Assembly (NCBI GenBank): GCA_004335635.1 | Contig: QAXH01005186.1 | Location: forward strand, 1 to 18,052 | From: Chloromonas sp. AAM2 | Lineage: Eukaryota > Chlorophyta > Chlorophyceae > Chlamydomonadales > Chlamydomonadaceae | Direction of reading: 5' to 3' | Length of the DNA: 18,052 nt | Shown here: in pieces, positions 8,301 to 17,622 of the stretch | How the letters are laid out: every line of letters begins with the position of its first letter | Position numbering within the stretch: position 1 is the stretch's first letter | The notes under the pieces: generated by a model | What the model saw: the letters and a program-made list of their open reading frames with translations, nothing else | What the model was told of the DNA's origin: nothing | The model's database searches: none | Translations under genes and position numbers: made by a program

Positions 8301-10135
8301 CACTTGATGGTCAGCCGCCCGTTTGTGCTGATCTAGCGTTTGCTGCCTGCTCATGTGATGAAATGCCATGATGGGTCGCCAACAGACCTATTTCTTCTGT
8401 TAGTAGCCTTTGCAGAAGCCTCGCAGAAGCCTTGGCAGCGGAAAAGGTAAATATGGTGCAAGTGTGCATAACTATGTGTGTAGTAGGCCGTGTACAGCAA
8501 TTCTGAGAGTGGGGGGCACCTTCTTGGTCCATTCCAGGCACGTGGTCAAAGTTTCAAGTCAAACGGACATGTTTTTGGTATGGGCTCTACCCAAATTAGA
8601 TCCCAAATAAACCCCTCCTCCCCCGTAATTGGGAACCCAAATTATAATCCAAATTTGGACCCAAATTTGCCGTGTGACCGCAATCCAATTTTGGGTTTCC
8701 AAATTCGGGCCAAATTATTACTCAAATTGGGATCTCAATTTGCCACGTGTGACCGCCTCCTAAGATGAGCGATGTGTGGGGAGGTGTGTGAGATTGCATG
8801 GGCATGTGTGGATGGATGTTGAATACACATGGCGCAATGCATGGGCATGTGAGTACATGTGGTTGGTGGTGAGGATGACGCATGCATGTCCTGGCTACTG
8901 ACATGTGAATTGTGGCTGTTTGGCGGCTGGTTTAATGGCGACTGACCCAAAAGCATGTGTTGGTCGGACTAAGATTGGTGCATGCATGCAACGACAACAT
9001 AGTTTCATGGGGCTCGGTAGCATCTGTTGTTTGAACTGTTGGCATGCAGGCTGTGAAGAGAAGGCGAGTGGTCCATGCATGTGACAATGACACAGTTTGT
9101 GGGCTAGAGCTTGCCATAGCTGTGAAGGAGCAGACAGCTGGCATGCCAGCTTCCCAGGATCAAGAACTGTGTTTCAGTTGCCCTTGTCAGGCATGCAGTG
9201 GCACCATATGGCCAGTGGGTATGCGTGGCAGTGCTGCCTGTGCAAGTGGCGTTTGGGAGGTGATATGCTCCATGCGCTTTGGTGGTGCATGCAGGACAGG
9301 GCCTGGGCATGACCAAGCAGGGTTGCTGCTGCTGCTGCTGCTGCTCCTCGCACCTGTTGTGGAGGTCTTGAGGACGCGAGGAACTGCCTGCGAAACAGTG
9401 TTCACAGTGGTGCATGAACAGTGCGCAATGAAATGAAACCTGGGCCCGCACGTCAAGTAGCTGGCACTTTGACTCATCGCACCTGTTGTCGAGTTTCCGC
9501 TCGGCACTCGTCTTGCCGCCCTGTTTGCCTGCGTGAGTCAGTAACAAGGGCTCGTCAACTGTCAAAAGCCAAATGGGCAGTCTGATATTCTTGTTTTCGC
9601 TCAGCTAGCTACAGAACTGCAACCTATCTACTAGCAAGAGTTGGCGCGGGGGCGACGTACCCTTGCATGGTGCCAAATCGCAGGTCTGTCTCTGCCAGCT
9701 TTTCAAACCCTCGTCAGAGCAGGAGTGACGGGTTTGCCAAGCATGGTTGTGCTGATGAGAGAATCAGTATCAGCAGCTACTGAAAGCAAGCCCAGTGATT
9801 AAAGGTGAATGCACGTGTGAGTTTTTGTGTTGAGTGTGTATGTCGAACAATCTCGCTCGTCAACGGGTGACGGACGTCCGTTTGAAGGCCGCTTGAATGC
9901 TTGCTCATACAAGTCGCTCACCACTGCCTCGCTGCACGCCAAGGCGTCAGGCGCCGCCCAAATTCCGTTGTTGTGTCTGACCACTCTATCGACCACAAGG
10001 GCTATTGAAAACAATTTCAGCGCTTCTTACATATCACTCTGTTGGCTGCCGGGCCGCTAGGTCCAGATAGAGTTTTTTCTGGAGCTGTCCTGAAGACAGG
10101 TTGCAACAACTCAAGGTGACTTTATCTTTGCACAT
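5353..10135 (-). CDS. Candidate DSN1/Mis13-like kinetochore protein, nine exons
   Basis: Reading downward, phase-compatible exons are 10038-10135 (ATG), 9922-9985, 9661-9751, 9440-9528, 9354-9387, 7193-8001, 6750-6845, 5649-6485 and 5353-5430, about 732 residues. Main landmarks are RELVEVDGFTFIRKR (about 127-141), a Pro/Ala-rich linker, poly-Glu, PLHEHLMECLPADCPTVTRV (about 375-394), a Gln-rich helix, and LKEALQVRLHALEKEEEVW (about 496-514). An Ala/Gly-rich insert follows, then a final helix from VEGVIAKAKLVMRSSHQ. Mis13/DSN1 proteins share a DGF-x-F-x-R box, a Pro-Thr-Arg-Val-type segment, a coiled coil with Leu-x-x-Glu...Trp and a last helix; the order fits, but this is inference without an alignment. 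After 5353 the unspliced frame stops after 11 codons; otherwise it continues into the exons at 4026-5288. Exons 5353-8001 are well supported, the five upstream ones less so. It starts head to head with the AP2 gene. Confidence 0.55.
8029..8756. mobile_element. Non-autonomous TIR element (MITE-like), 728 bp
   Basis: The ends are perfect 13-bp inverted repeats: gcggtcacacgtg at 8029-8041 and its reverse complement at 8744-8756. A second, internal pair of gcggtcacac lies at 8132-8141 and, inverted, at 8672-8681. Both subterminal zones are dense in aatttggg and ccaaattt motifs, which are rare elsewhere in the window. I see no transposase frame. A 6-base direct repeat agatga lies at 8015-8020 and 8763-8768, 8 and 6 bases outside the TIRs. 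Weaker TIR similarity reaches out towards it, so it may be the target duplication, but that is unproven. Confidence 0.7.
9325..9345. repeat. GCT trinucleotide repeat, seven units
   Basis: Seven perfect gct units just inside the 1.35-kb intron of the minus-strand gene. Read on the minus strand they would give poly-Gln/Ser/Ala, but the proposed exon ends at 9354, so they are taken as intronic. If the donor at 9353 is not used, they would be translated as a Gln run. Confidence 0.85.
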
Positions 10136-10212
10136 CGCTGGGCCCGCACGAACTGACGCTGTCAAGCCTTGTGCCTTACTACAGAGCCTGTGCATTGTCT
10201 TGCAGGGTCATC
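10136..10212. promoter_or_regulatory. Short divergent promoter between the DSN1-like and AP2 genes
   Basis: Only 77 bp separate the ATG of the minus-strand gene (10133-10135) from the ATG of the AP2 gene (10213-10215). A tgggccc motif at 10139-10145 matches the plant site II (TGGGCY) element. I see no TATA box. Just before the plus ATG is a good acceptor-like sequence (cattgtcttgcag). An AP2 5' UTR intron is therefore possible, and its upstream UTR exon would then overlap the minus-strand gene. Confidence 0.4.
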
Positions 10213-10423
10213 ATGCAGAACGATGACCCAGTGGATTACGTCCCGCTTGACAGAACCCAGCCTGTTGAGGGCGAGGCACACGCCGGCGTGGGTTCGGGAA
10301 CAGGCTCGGTAGACTATGGCTTGGACCCTAATCCGCAACACACTGGATGCGAGGGTGAGGTTGATTTGACATTCAACATGGGGCCACCCTAGCATGGTGA
10401 CTAGAGATGCATCATGGTGTCAC
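10149..10423 (+). repeat. Duplicated promoter/exon-1 module, copy 1 (AP2 gene)
   Basis: This segment is about 85-90% identical to 16435-16702 in the same orientation. It covers most of the gap upstream of the AP2 start, all of exon 1, its donor, and about 70 bases of intron 1. Indels upstream of the ATG break frame, while the single indel inside the exon is 9 bases and keeps it. That pattern supports translation from ATG 10213. Confidence 0.85.
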
Positions 10424-13400
10424 GTTAATAGCGGACCTGACAGCCTGGATCAGCAGCCACCGCCACAGTGCAGCCCACTAGCTGCCATGCACATGCACAC
10501 ATGCTGACGTACCTGTACGAAAGTTATTGTCGCACATGCATGCACACACGTCATATGGTTGGGCATTAAGGCAGCCATGCGTGCATCGGCATGCATGCAT
10601 GAGTGCATGGCAGTGCATGGCAGTGCATGCTGCTCCACATGGGGTTCATGCACGCACCAGCCACCATGTTAGCAATCCAATCCAATGTACTCCATCCACA
10701 TTCGCACTTCAATGTGCAGACGCCTTCTGCCCATGCCCTCTTGCGGTTGGCCTTGAGCAACCATACACAACAAATGATTGTTGGGACTGCAAGCACGCCC
10801 CTCGCCTTCACTTCAGTTGAACCCAGGACCTGTCGGTACGCCATCAGCTGCGCTAGAGACGAGGGATACTCTTTTTGTTTGTGCTTCAGGTGCTCCTGGC
10901 GACCATGAGCTGAGCTCCCCTCCAAATGCAAAGCTTGGCAGGGTTGCAAGCACTGGCATGGAGGAGGGCGAATATGTAGAGCCAGACCCACAGCATGAGC
11001 AGGACAACATGGGTGAAGAAGCGCATGGAGAAAACAAGGCTGAACACGCACCGTACATGCCTCACAGAGGCTGGGGTGGGGATCCGGAGTACAACACAGC
11101 ATCTGAAGGGGGTGACCAGGGGCAGGCAAGGGAGCAGGCGGCAGCAGCAATGGGCCATGTGCATGGCGAGCAGGCAGAGCACGTGGGGCACATGAAACAG
11201 GAACATGGGGAGGAGGAGCATGGGGCGTTGCATGACCCTGCGCATGGTCGCGAAGATGTGGTGACTGAAGGAGAAGGTCAGGTGGAAGTGCCTTGTGCCA
11301 ATCCGGAGGAAGAAGGGGCGGCTCAGGAAATGCCTGAAGAGGCAGTACAGCAAGATCCTGATCAGGCAATGGAGGAAGAAGCAGGCCACCAGGGCAGTGC
11401 GGGCGGTGGGTTTGAGGAAAGGTACCCGGCTGGGCACGAGCAGGGTCAACGTGAAGAGCAAGGGCCGGAGGAAACCCGGGGCCAGGCTGAAGGCGGTTAT
11501 GTCGGTCACAGTGGCGAGGTGGCAGTTGGAGCGGTTGGCAGGGCACAGGCTGATGAGGAAGAGACAGAAGATGACCCGCCGAGGGTGGCGGGCGGGATGG
11601 AGGGCGGGGACGGCAGCGGGGAGGTTAGCGGGACACGGGCGGCCGCCGCCCCTCCCGCCACTGGCGGCCAGCCGCAACCGCTGCAGGAGCAGGAGCAGCA
11701 GCAGCCACACCAGCCGCAGCAGCCAGCTGCTCAGTGGGGCCGTTCTACTGCCCCAGTCAGTAGCAATGGCAATACAAACGGCAACGTGGCGGCCAATGTA
11801 GGCGGGGCCCGGCGGCCTGAACAGGCAAGCAGGGTGGCGGGGAGCGGGCAGCCTCCAGTTCACCCTGCGGGGGCGCTGAAGCAGGGCACGGCGGGAGCGG
11901 CAGCGGGCCGGCCTCCGCTGATGCTGCAGCTGCCGGAGTTTGTGGACAACATAGGCTTTGCCCTCACGCCCATTGATCTCACCACGGGCATGCCAGCAGG
12001 GCCCTCACAGGTGTGTGGGTGTGGGTGTGTGTTGAGGTTGTCAGGCGTGTGAGTCTGCGTGCGTGTGTTGAGTGTTAGGCGTATAAGTGTGGGCGTCAGT
12101 GCATTGCATGCAGGGTGTGATGTGTGTGAGAGTGCGGGTACTTCAACTGATTCATATCATTGCATTTGCAGACTTGCCCAGCATTGCAGCTGAAGCAATC
12201 ACTTTTCAAAGTCTCGTGTCCTGGCAGTCATCAAGTTCTCGGTCCGACCTTTCAACCCGCATGGCGTTCACCCTTTGCTTGCAGCCCTGGTTGCAGAGAA
12301 AGCACGTGTCACACTAGGTAATCCTGATGTCATGACTGGTTTAGTTGGCCCACTAGCATGTCGATTCCCTTGCCTGGCTTGCAGCTGATCAACACAGCAT
12401 GCCTGGCAGCCCTCCAATTGCTGGCGGGAGGAGTGCACACTACCCTGACCTCCAGACCTCGACCACAGGTATGGCAGCACGTGCATGTTGATCATGCCAT
12501 TGGCATTCAAAACGGGGCCGCTGGTTGTGGGCCATTGGCTTCTAGCAGTAATGTGCACAAGCAGTGTGCGGGTGACGATGGAATGGCATGACATGCTACC
12601 TCAACATAAAGGTACTTTTTGAGTTCCTGTGTCCAGGGGCCCGTTTGCCACAACAAGTGTGTCCTTATTAGGCGTTCTATGCAGCGCCCGTGCCTGAGAC
12701 TAAAGGCTGTAAAGTAGTTGCTGCTATGCGTGCATCCCACATCATGTGCATCACATGAGTCACATGCAGCACATGCACCACATGGGTCACATGCCTGCCT
12801 GGCTGCCCAGATTCAGCCCCTTCCCGCCATCCGGGGCAGTCATATGGGCCAGTCTGTTGCGGACAACCACCACAACCACCCCCCTGCTCCCGAGCCCCAT
12901 GCCCACACGAACAAGCGCAAGGCGTCTGAATTGCGGGAGGGATCACCGGGCCCGCGCAAGTGAGTCAGGCATGGAGGTCATACGAATACCCATTGGCTGC
13001 CCCCAGCTGAGTTACGGTGGTCTAGAAACAGCAAGAAACGAAGCCTCGAAACCGCCAACAAGCGCCACTTAGCTGCCGGAGCGAGCTAGCCCAGCTTTCC
13101 TCCGCTCTGCTCCATCCCTCATTGCACTTTTACCTGAGTTCTTGCCTTCCGGTTGTTCAACTGCTGTTTCCTTGCAGAAGTGGCAGGCTTGATTGCACGA
13201 CTTCCTTACTTTGTCTTGCTCTGCAGGATTCAGACGGCACAGGACATGTAGCCGCCATCCCTGTGCTCTTGATTGCTTTTTGATCACCGTCTGACTGCTC
13301 TTTGATCATTTTTACCTGCTGCTTTCCGTGCAGAGTTCAGGCGACACAGGACAAGCAGCCCCTATCCCTTCGCTCTCCCCGCAGTGTGCGCGGGGCTATC

Positions 13401-14823
13401 AAGTTCCGGGGTGTGAGGCAGCGCCCGTGGGGCAAGTATGCAGCGGAAATCCGCGACCCACACAGGGGGGGTCGGCTGTGGCTGGGCACGTTTGACACGG
13501 CTGAGGAAGCTGCCAGGGCCTATGACCAGGCAGCCAGGACCATCAGAGGTGGGGGGTGGCGGAACGCTGGGATCCAGACCTAACCTGTCTTTTGCAGTGG
13601 GACCCTTGCACAAACAACGAACCAACATAGCTACTGGCTTTTGAACGTCTCACCAACAGCAGGGGCAGCAGCAGCAGAATGCATGGCACGTGCGCTACCA
13701 CAAGCAGCAACAGCAAGGGATGTACATTTCACGTGTTCTCAGCTCACAGCATGATCACCATCGTGTCCATCAGCTCATTTGCCCACAGCACCGCTTCAGA
13801 CAGCAAGTGCGTCTACGGTGCTCAGAGTCTTTTGCTGGTTGCTCTTGCACTCCACACACTGCGTCTGTCACTCACTTGCCAAAACAGCTTCTACACTTCT
13901 TGCACCGCTTCTTTCATTGTGTCATTACAATCCTTGCACAACGTATCACCTTATGAAAACATGTGCAAACCCATGCACGTTTCTGCGTCTGTTATGTCCA
14001 ACCGCAGGCAAGCTTGCTATTGTCAACTTTGCTGGTCCTGGCGAGGCTGCCTACGATCCCAACGCCCCTGATCAGGACGATGAATTGGGGCCAGATGAAG
14101 ACGAGGCAGAAGAGGAAGAGGACGATGCTATGGTGGTGGATGCAGGGGACGAACACCAACATGCGCAAGGGACAGGGTGAGTTGGTTGGTTGGTTGGTTG
14201 GTTGAGCAGGTCGAGCAGGTCCCAGTTCAATGGCTGGTTGGTCGGTCAGTTGATTGCTTGATTGCTCCCTGAGCAGTTATTTGTTCTCTGTTACTGGCTC
14301 AACCATTGTGTTGACTGTTTTGCGCTGCCCTGCTGTCCAACATATCTGCAAACAAAGACAATGTCATGGTGGTCTTGAGCAATTGTCGTGGCTGACGGAC
14401 TGATACCAACCTTACGAGCTCTGATGTGCGTTGATCACAACTGCGAAGGCTGACTTGAGTCTTTTGAGATGGTCGTAAGCATTGCTTATTGACTAACACG
14501 AGTGCCTTTTCATCATGGCCTTGAGCGATTCTGTTTGGTCTGCAGCAACGCAGCATGCAAAACGCAGCATGCAAAAAGCCATGTAATCATGATGATGCCG
14601 ATGATGATTGTGATGACAACCATGTCATGATATGGGCAGGAAAAGGCTTCAGCGACTGTGTGGGCCTGTTTGATTCGATCGCAGGGCTGCGGGTCATCCG
14701 AGTCGCTTGAGTGGAGCGAGGGGCCACAACCCACACCTAGGCAGCGCCCTGCAGCCCAGCAACAGCATCAACGGACATGAGGCAGACGCTGCCGGCGTGC
14801 TACTGGCTCTGCATGGGAGCTAA
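10213..14823 (+). CDS. AP2/ERF-domain transcription factor, eight exons
   Basis: Exons are 10213-10354, 10890-12010, 12212-12317, 12385-12468, 12770-12959, 13334-13548, 14008-14176 and 14685-14823 (TAA), all in phase, about 721 residues. The AP2 domain (about 571-630) is in exon six: [20 protein letters not shown], then [20 protein letters not shown], closing through the next junction as RG-KLAIVNF. Ala before EIRD and Asp after it resemble the plant ERF rather than the DREB group, so GCC-box-like DNA is the expected target (inference). Residues 1-420 are Glu/Gln/Gly/His-rich, acidic and probably disordered. A basic [17 protein letters not shown] stretch before AP2 is a likely nuclear signal. 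An acidic run ([11 protein letters not shown]) follows it. The acceptor of exon three is the least certain (AAG at 12209-12211). If the gtgagt at 14177 is not used, the protein ends at TGA 14178-14180. Confidence 0.78.
10355..10889 (+). other. Intron 1 of the AP2 gene
   Basis: The donor is gtgagg at 10355 and the acceptor is gcttcag at 10883-10889. It begins with the end of the duplicated module. The middle is dense in catg/gcatgc motifs, with agtgcatggc repeated in tandem near 10602-10630. No further coding exon is evident. Confidence 0.6.
13221..13268 (+). pseudogene. Decayed duplicate of the AP2 exon acceptor and start
   Basis: This intronic segment matches the acceptor and first bases of the AP2 exon (13329-13376) at about 37 of 48 positions, including ctgcag/gtgcag and cacaggaca. 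In the AP2 frame the relic hits a TAG eight codons in, so it is not a usable exon. A weaker third copy may start near 13167 (ccttgcag). Confidence 0.65.
14181..14204. repeat. TTGG microsatellite
   Basis: Six units of a ggtt/ttgg tetranucleotide immediately after the gtgagt donor of the penultimate AP2 exon. They are followed by a tandem gagcaggtc pair. Confidence 0.9.
14582..14590 (+). terminator. Possible poly(A) signal for a short AP2 isoform
   Basis: The motif is in the run catgtaatcatga (TGTAA near 14583-14587), about 400 bases after the TGA at 14178-14180 and inside the last intron. No TGTAA was found on the plus strand in about 1.6 kb after the downstream TAA at 14821. That makes an alternative 3' end here plausible. 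Confidence 0.3.
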
Positions 14824-15046
14824 GGTGCACATGCATTGCATGGGGCTGCATGGGAGCTGACGCCTGAGCGGTTGCACAGAGCATTGAGGTGGTGCTTGCT
14901 TTGCATGGCAGCTCATTTGCCAATGGCGACATCCTCATGAGGCTGCACGTGAAGCGGCGCTGGTGACGTGCTGTGGGCCCTGCATGGGAGCGATAACCCT
15001 CCGGCCAAGTGCGCATGGAGAAGCATGGCAATGCTAAACACACACA

Positions 15047-15080
<34 letters not shown>

Positions 15081-16434
15081 GTTTTGAGCAGTTGCATGGC
15101 AGCTCGTGTGCATAAGGTCGCACTGGCAGGCAGTCGCTAAATCTTGGATGTGTGTGGCTTGCCGCCCACATGCCACAACTGAAGCAGTTGGTTAGCTGTT
15201 GCAGCTGTTCTTGACATAGTTGCTGGTGCAAAAGCATGGCTTCTAGGTAGTGCACAAGCCTGTGCAGCTAAGCCAGTCACGTGCTAGTACCACATGTACA
15301 AGTGGTTTTGACAAGAGAAGACAACACATTTAAATTCAGCACCTGCATGAGTCGGTTATGCAAGGACATGACACATGTTGGAACATGCAGGGCTTCTGTG
15401 GGGGGAATATCACAGCAACCCTTTTGTACAGTGCATCATGGGCATTCATGAGCGCTAGGGCAGCTCGTTGGCCTGATGCTCGTGACTTGACTTGCCACGT
15501 GGCTCACATGCAGACAGGCAGTTGAAAGCATGTTGCATTGCCCTTGACTAGGCTTTGGCAGCTGCAGAGCTATGACATGCGAGTTGCATCTGACTGGGTT
15601 GGGCATTGCCTTTTTCTTGAAGATAAGAATCGACCTGATTGGGTCATGAGAAGAAGCTGATTTCGTTTCCATCCGACTGGTAATCATGCTTGATATCACT
15701 ACGCTCCAAGGCAGCGTTGCTACAATGAATGGGTTGAGGCAGTATCAGACATGCCTCAGACCCTTGGACGCTTTGGCTCGTTTTTGTGGCAGCAAGCAAT
15801 TGCGCCCTTGGCCTGCAATAGTCAGCCACTTGCAAATGAATATGCATGCTCGTTGGCTTCTTTGCATCAATTCCCATGAATCATCATCAGTTTAACTTGT
15901 GCAATGCTTGTCACCATCTGCAACACCTGCCTTTGAATAGAACATTGATTGCTGGAAAAAAATAGCTGCGCTTTGTACTCGCTTTGACTCGGACTTGAGG
16001 ACATCAATGCTCGCTACGACCTGACTTTCTGTTGCTGGGTGGCATCTAGCTAGTGTGGGTGGCAGATGTGCTCAACATGGTGTTGCATGGGGAGTAGTCA
16101 TGGACCAATGGAGATCTGAGACGCAGTCAGGGTGGTGCGTGAGCAAGCCGCTTCTGCATCAAGGGGTTCGGGTGCTAAGGCACGCTGATTAATCCAACGG
16201 CCGTCATGGGCTTCCTCACGTTTGTCAACTGGCAGACTCGTCTTCAGATATACTCAATGCCCGCCATTGTGTGCATGACACAACTGAAGTGCGTGAAACT
16301 GACGCATGTAGCAGATTTTCAACAGAGCAGCGAGAAGCCCCGGTCAAATAAATGACACTATCTGAACCTGAAAGCGCAGAGTTGTTCAGGGGTTCTTGAA
16401 CAAGAAGCCGGGCTGATTGCTGTCAATGTAAACA
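14824..16434. other. 1.6-kb region without a supported gene
   Basis: The first part is probably the AP2 3' UTR. It repeats gcatgggagc (14811, 14848, 14981) and ttgcatggcagct (14902 and near 15093). A CA dinucleotide repeat follows. Beyond it are short frames on both strands (for example 15686-15895 plus, 15644-15877 minus), none with consistent splice sites or coding composition. Confidence 0.6.
15038..15079. repeat. CA dinucleotide repeat
   Basis: About twenty ac/ca units with a single interrupting t near 15048. On the minus strand they open a Cys-Val repeat frame that is not a gene. Confidence 0.95.
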
Positions 16435-16702
16435 CGAATTGACGCTTTTAGACCTTGTGCCTTACTATCACAGCCTGTGCATTGTCTTGCAGGGTCATCA
16501 TGCAGAGCGATGACCCAGTGGATTACGTCCCGCTTGACAGAACCCAGCCTGTTGAGGGCAAGGCACACGCCGGCGTGGGTCCTGGCACAGGCTATGGCTT
16601 GGACACTAATCCGCAACACATCGGATGTGAGGGTGATTTGACATTCAACATGGGGCCACCCTAGCATGGTGATTAGAGCTTCAGCATGCATCATGGTGTC
16701 AC
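16435..16702 (+). repeat. Duplicated promoter/exon-1 module, copy 2
   Basis: Second copy of the AP2 gene's upstream region, exon 1, and start of intron 1, in the same orientation about 6.3 kb downstream. Ends were placed where similarity fades (gaattgacgc on the left, tcatggtgtcac on the right). Confidence 0.85.
16500..16664 (+). pseudogene. Second copy of AP2-gene exon 1, orphan or first exon of a paralogue
   Basis: From ATG 16500 the frame reads [20 protein letters not shown], differing from the AP2 copy by Asn-Ser and Glu-Lys and then by a few substitutions and a 3-codon deletion. The donor position is kept (g|gtgatt at 16633) but is weaker than gtgagg in copy 1. Without splicing the frame ends at TAG 16662-16664, as the AP2 copy would after DLTFNMGPP. 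No copy of AP2 exon 2 follows within the window. It is either a stranded duplicate, a tiny 54-codon gene, or the first exon of a paralogue with a long intron. The frame-preserving indel argues against simple decay. Confidence 0.5.
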
Positions 16703-16704
16703 AT

Positions 16705-17334
16705 GAAGGGCGTACTCTCTTGGTACCCGTAATCTCTTTGTACACCGGAAAAAGCAAGTTTAACAGAGTGAGAGTAGCGCTTGTGACCTGTCCAATCCAT
16801 GGCGATATATCAACAGCGCCGCTCTCTGCTCGTTGGACGTACTTGATGGTGTGCACATCCTCCTTGTAAACATCCTTCGTCTAGGGTGTGCAAACGGGCT
16901 ATACCCTAAGCCGCCTCCAGAATTGTGGACAGATGTGCTGCTGTCCAGGCCACATGTGAAAATTGAAGTCAGTACAGCCAGCCAACCCAGCTGGCGCTGT
17001 TTGCTGCAACTTTGGGCTGTTTGGCAGCTGCAGCAGTGTCTGCATTAATGGCAACAGCGGGTGCGTGCTGTTCAACCTTCATGGTGGTGGACTGCTTTGA
17101 GGGAGTGACCTGCACACAAGTGCCATGACAGGTGGTGTTTAAAAAGTGCGTGCAACGGGTGCATGCGATGCCAGTTCACGGGCTAACATGAGTGTGGCAC
17201 TAGCACATGCCTGTGGCTGTGTGGTATGGCATGTGGACATGAGGTGAACTAACCTCTGTTTTCTGATCCCCTGCATTCAGCTTCCTCTTATTGCCCATTG
17301 TTGCCTGCGACACAAACTTGGCAACCAGCATGAT
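16705..17334. other. Region without a supported gene
   Basis: An acceptor-like cag at 16988-16990 opens a Cys/Gly-rich frame ending in TGA at 17098-17100, and another acceptor-like ttcag ends at 17280. Neither is linked to a donor or start that I can defend. Nothing else stands out. Confidence 0.45.
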
Positions 17335-17394
17335 AGCGGCTCTCTGGGTTGTCGAGTACCATGCCAGCGGCTCTCTGGGTTGTCAAGTGCCGCC
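17335..17394. repeat. 31-bp tandem duplication
   Basis: Two adjacent copies beginning agcggctctctgggttgtc at 17335 and 17366, diverging only in the last third. The unit is 31 bp, so the duplication shifts frame. It lies directly upstream of the AT-rich repeat. Confidence 0.85.
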
Positions 17395-17416
17395 AAAAAC
17401 AGCGGCTTCTTATATT

Positions 17417-17509
17417 CCATTATATCATGTATTGTTATGTTATATTATCCATTATATCATGTATTATTATGTTGTTATTATCCATTATATTATGTATTAT
17501 ATCATGTAG
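17417..17509. repeat. AT-rich tandem repeat, three 28-33-bp units
   Basis: Units start at 17417, 17449 and 17482, each with ccattatat(c/t)atgtatt followed by variable ttatg runs. This is by far the most AT-rich stretch in the window. The array ends exactly at the proposed acceptor (catgtag) of the exon at 17510. Confidence 0.85.
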
Positions 17510-17622
17510 CAGACGACGAGACAATGAGGCTGCCAAGATGGCTGTTGCTGGATTACTTCTTGTCAAATCATAACCGGTGTGTGCTGGGGCGGAAAGTGTG
17601 CACGAAAGCGCTTGCTCGTTGG
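17510..17622 (+). CDS. Exon of an unidentified gene, possibly transposase-like N-terminal region; gene incomplete
   Basis: After the acceptor-like atcatgtag at 17501-17509, the frame reads DDETMRLPRWLLLDYFLSNH, then NRCVLGRKVCTKALARW, and meets a consensus donor (gtgagt) at 17623. That gives 37 codons, phase 1 in and phase 0 out. A short Leu-rich helix followed by a G-x-x-VC-x-x-A segment resembles the start of some eukaryotic DDE-type transposase-related proteins, but this is a weak impression. Another frame across the same bases (RRRDNEAAKMAVAGLLLVKS) is also open until a TAA; the donor favours the first. Partner exons are not identified and may lie beyond the right edge. Confidence 0.35.

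Larger units (their letters stand above)
8002..9353 (-). other. 1.35-kb intron of the DSN1-like gene
   Basis: The acceptor is ccacag at 8002-8007 as read on the minus strand. The donor gtgcga starts at 9353. The intron holds the TIR element 8029-8756, then 8757-9324 rich in catg/gcatgc motifs, then a GCT repeat. Minus-strand frames in 8895-9080 have acceptor-like starts, so a small missed exon is possible, but none is needed to keep phase. Confidence 0.4.

Noticed and set aside
10566..11863. Long minus-strand open frames (326 and 325 codons) opposite the AP2 gene's large exon
   Set aside because: They mirror a GC-rich, Glu/Gln/Gly-biased plus-strand exon that has a proper acceptor, donor and in-phase partners. 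The antisense products are Pro/His/Cys/Leu-rich with no splice support.
12172..12211. Earlier acceptor (tttgcag) for AP2 exon three, with frame [12 protein letters not shown]
   Set aside because: It is a better splice signal, but its frame does not fit the phase-0 donor at 12010 or lead into the frame needed downstream without a frameshift. The acceptor at 12211 keeps phase throughout. It may still be used in an alternative transcript.
14768..15255. Minus-strand Cys-Val repeat ORFs
   Set aside because: Direct translation of the CA dinucleotide repeat.
16386..16856. 156-codon minus-strand ORF over the second exon-1 copy
   Set aside because: Its counterpart at the first copy is only partly open. 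The plus frame has the start codon, donor and link to the AP2 gene, and the upstream indel does not respect the minus frame.
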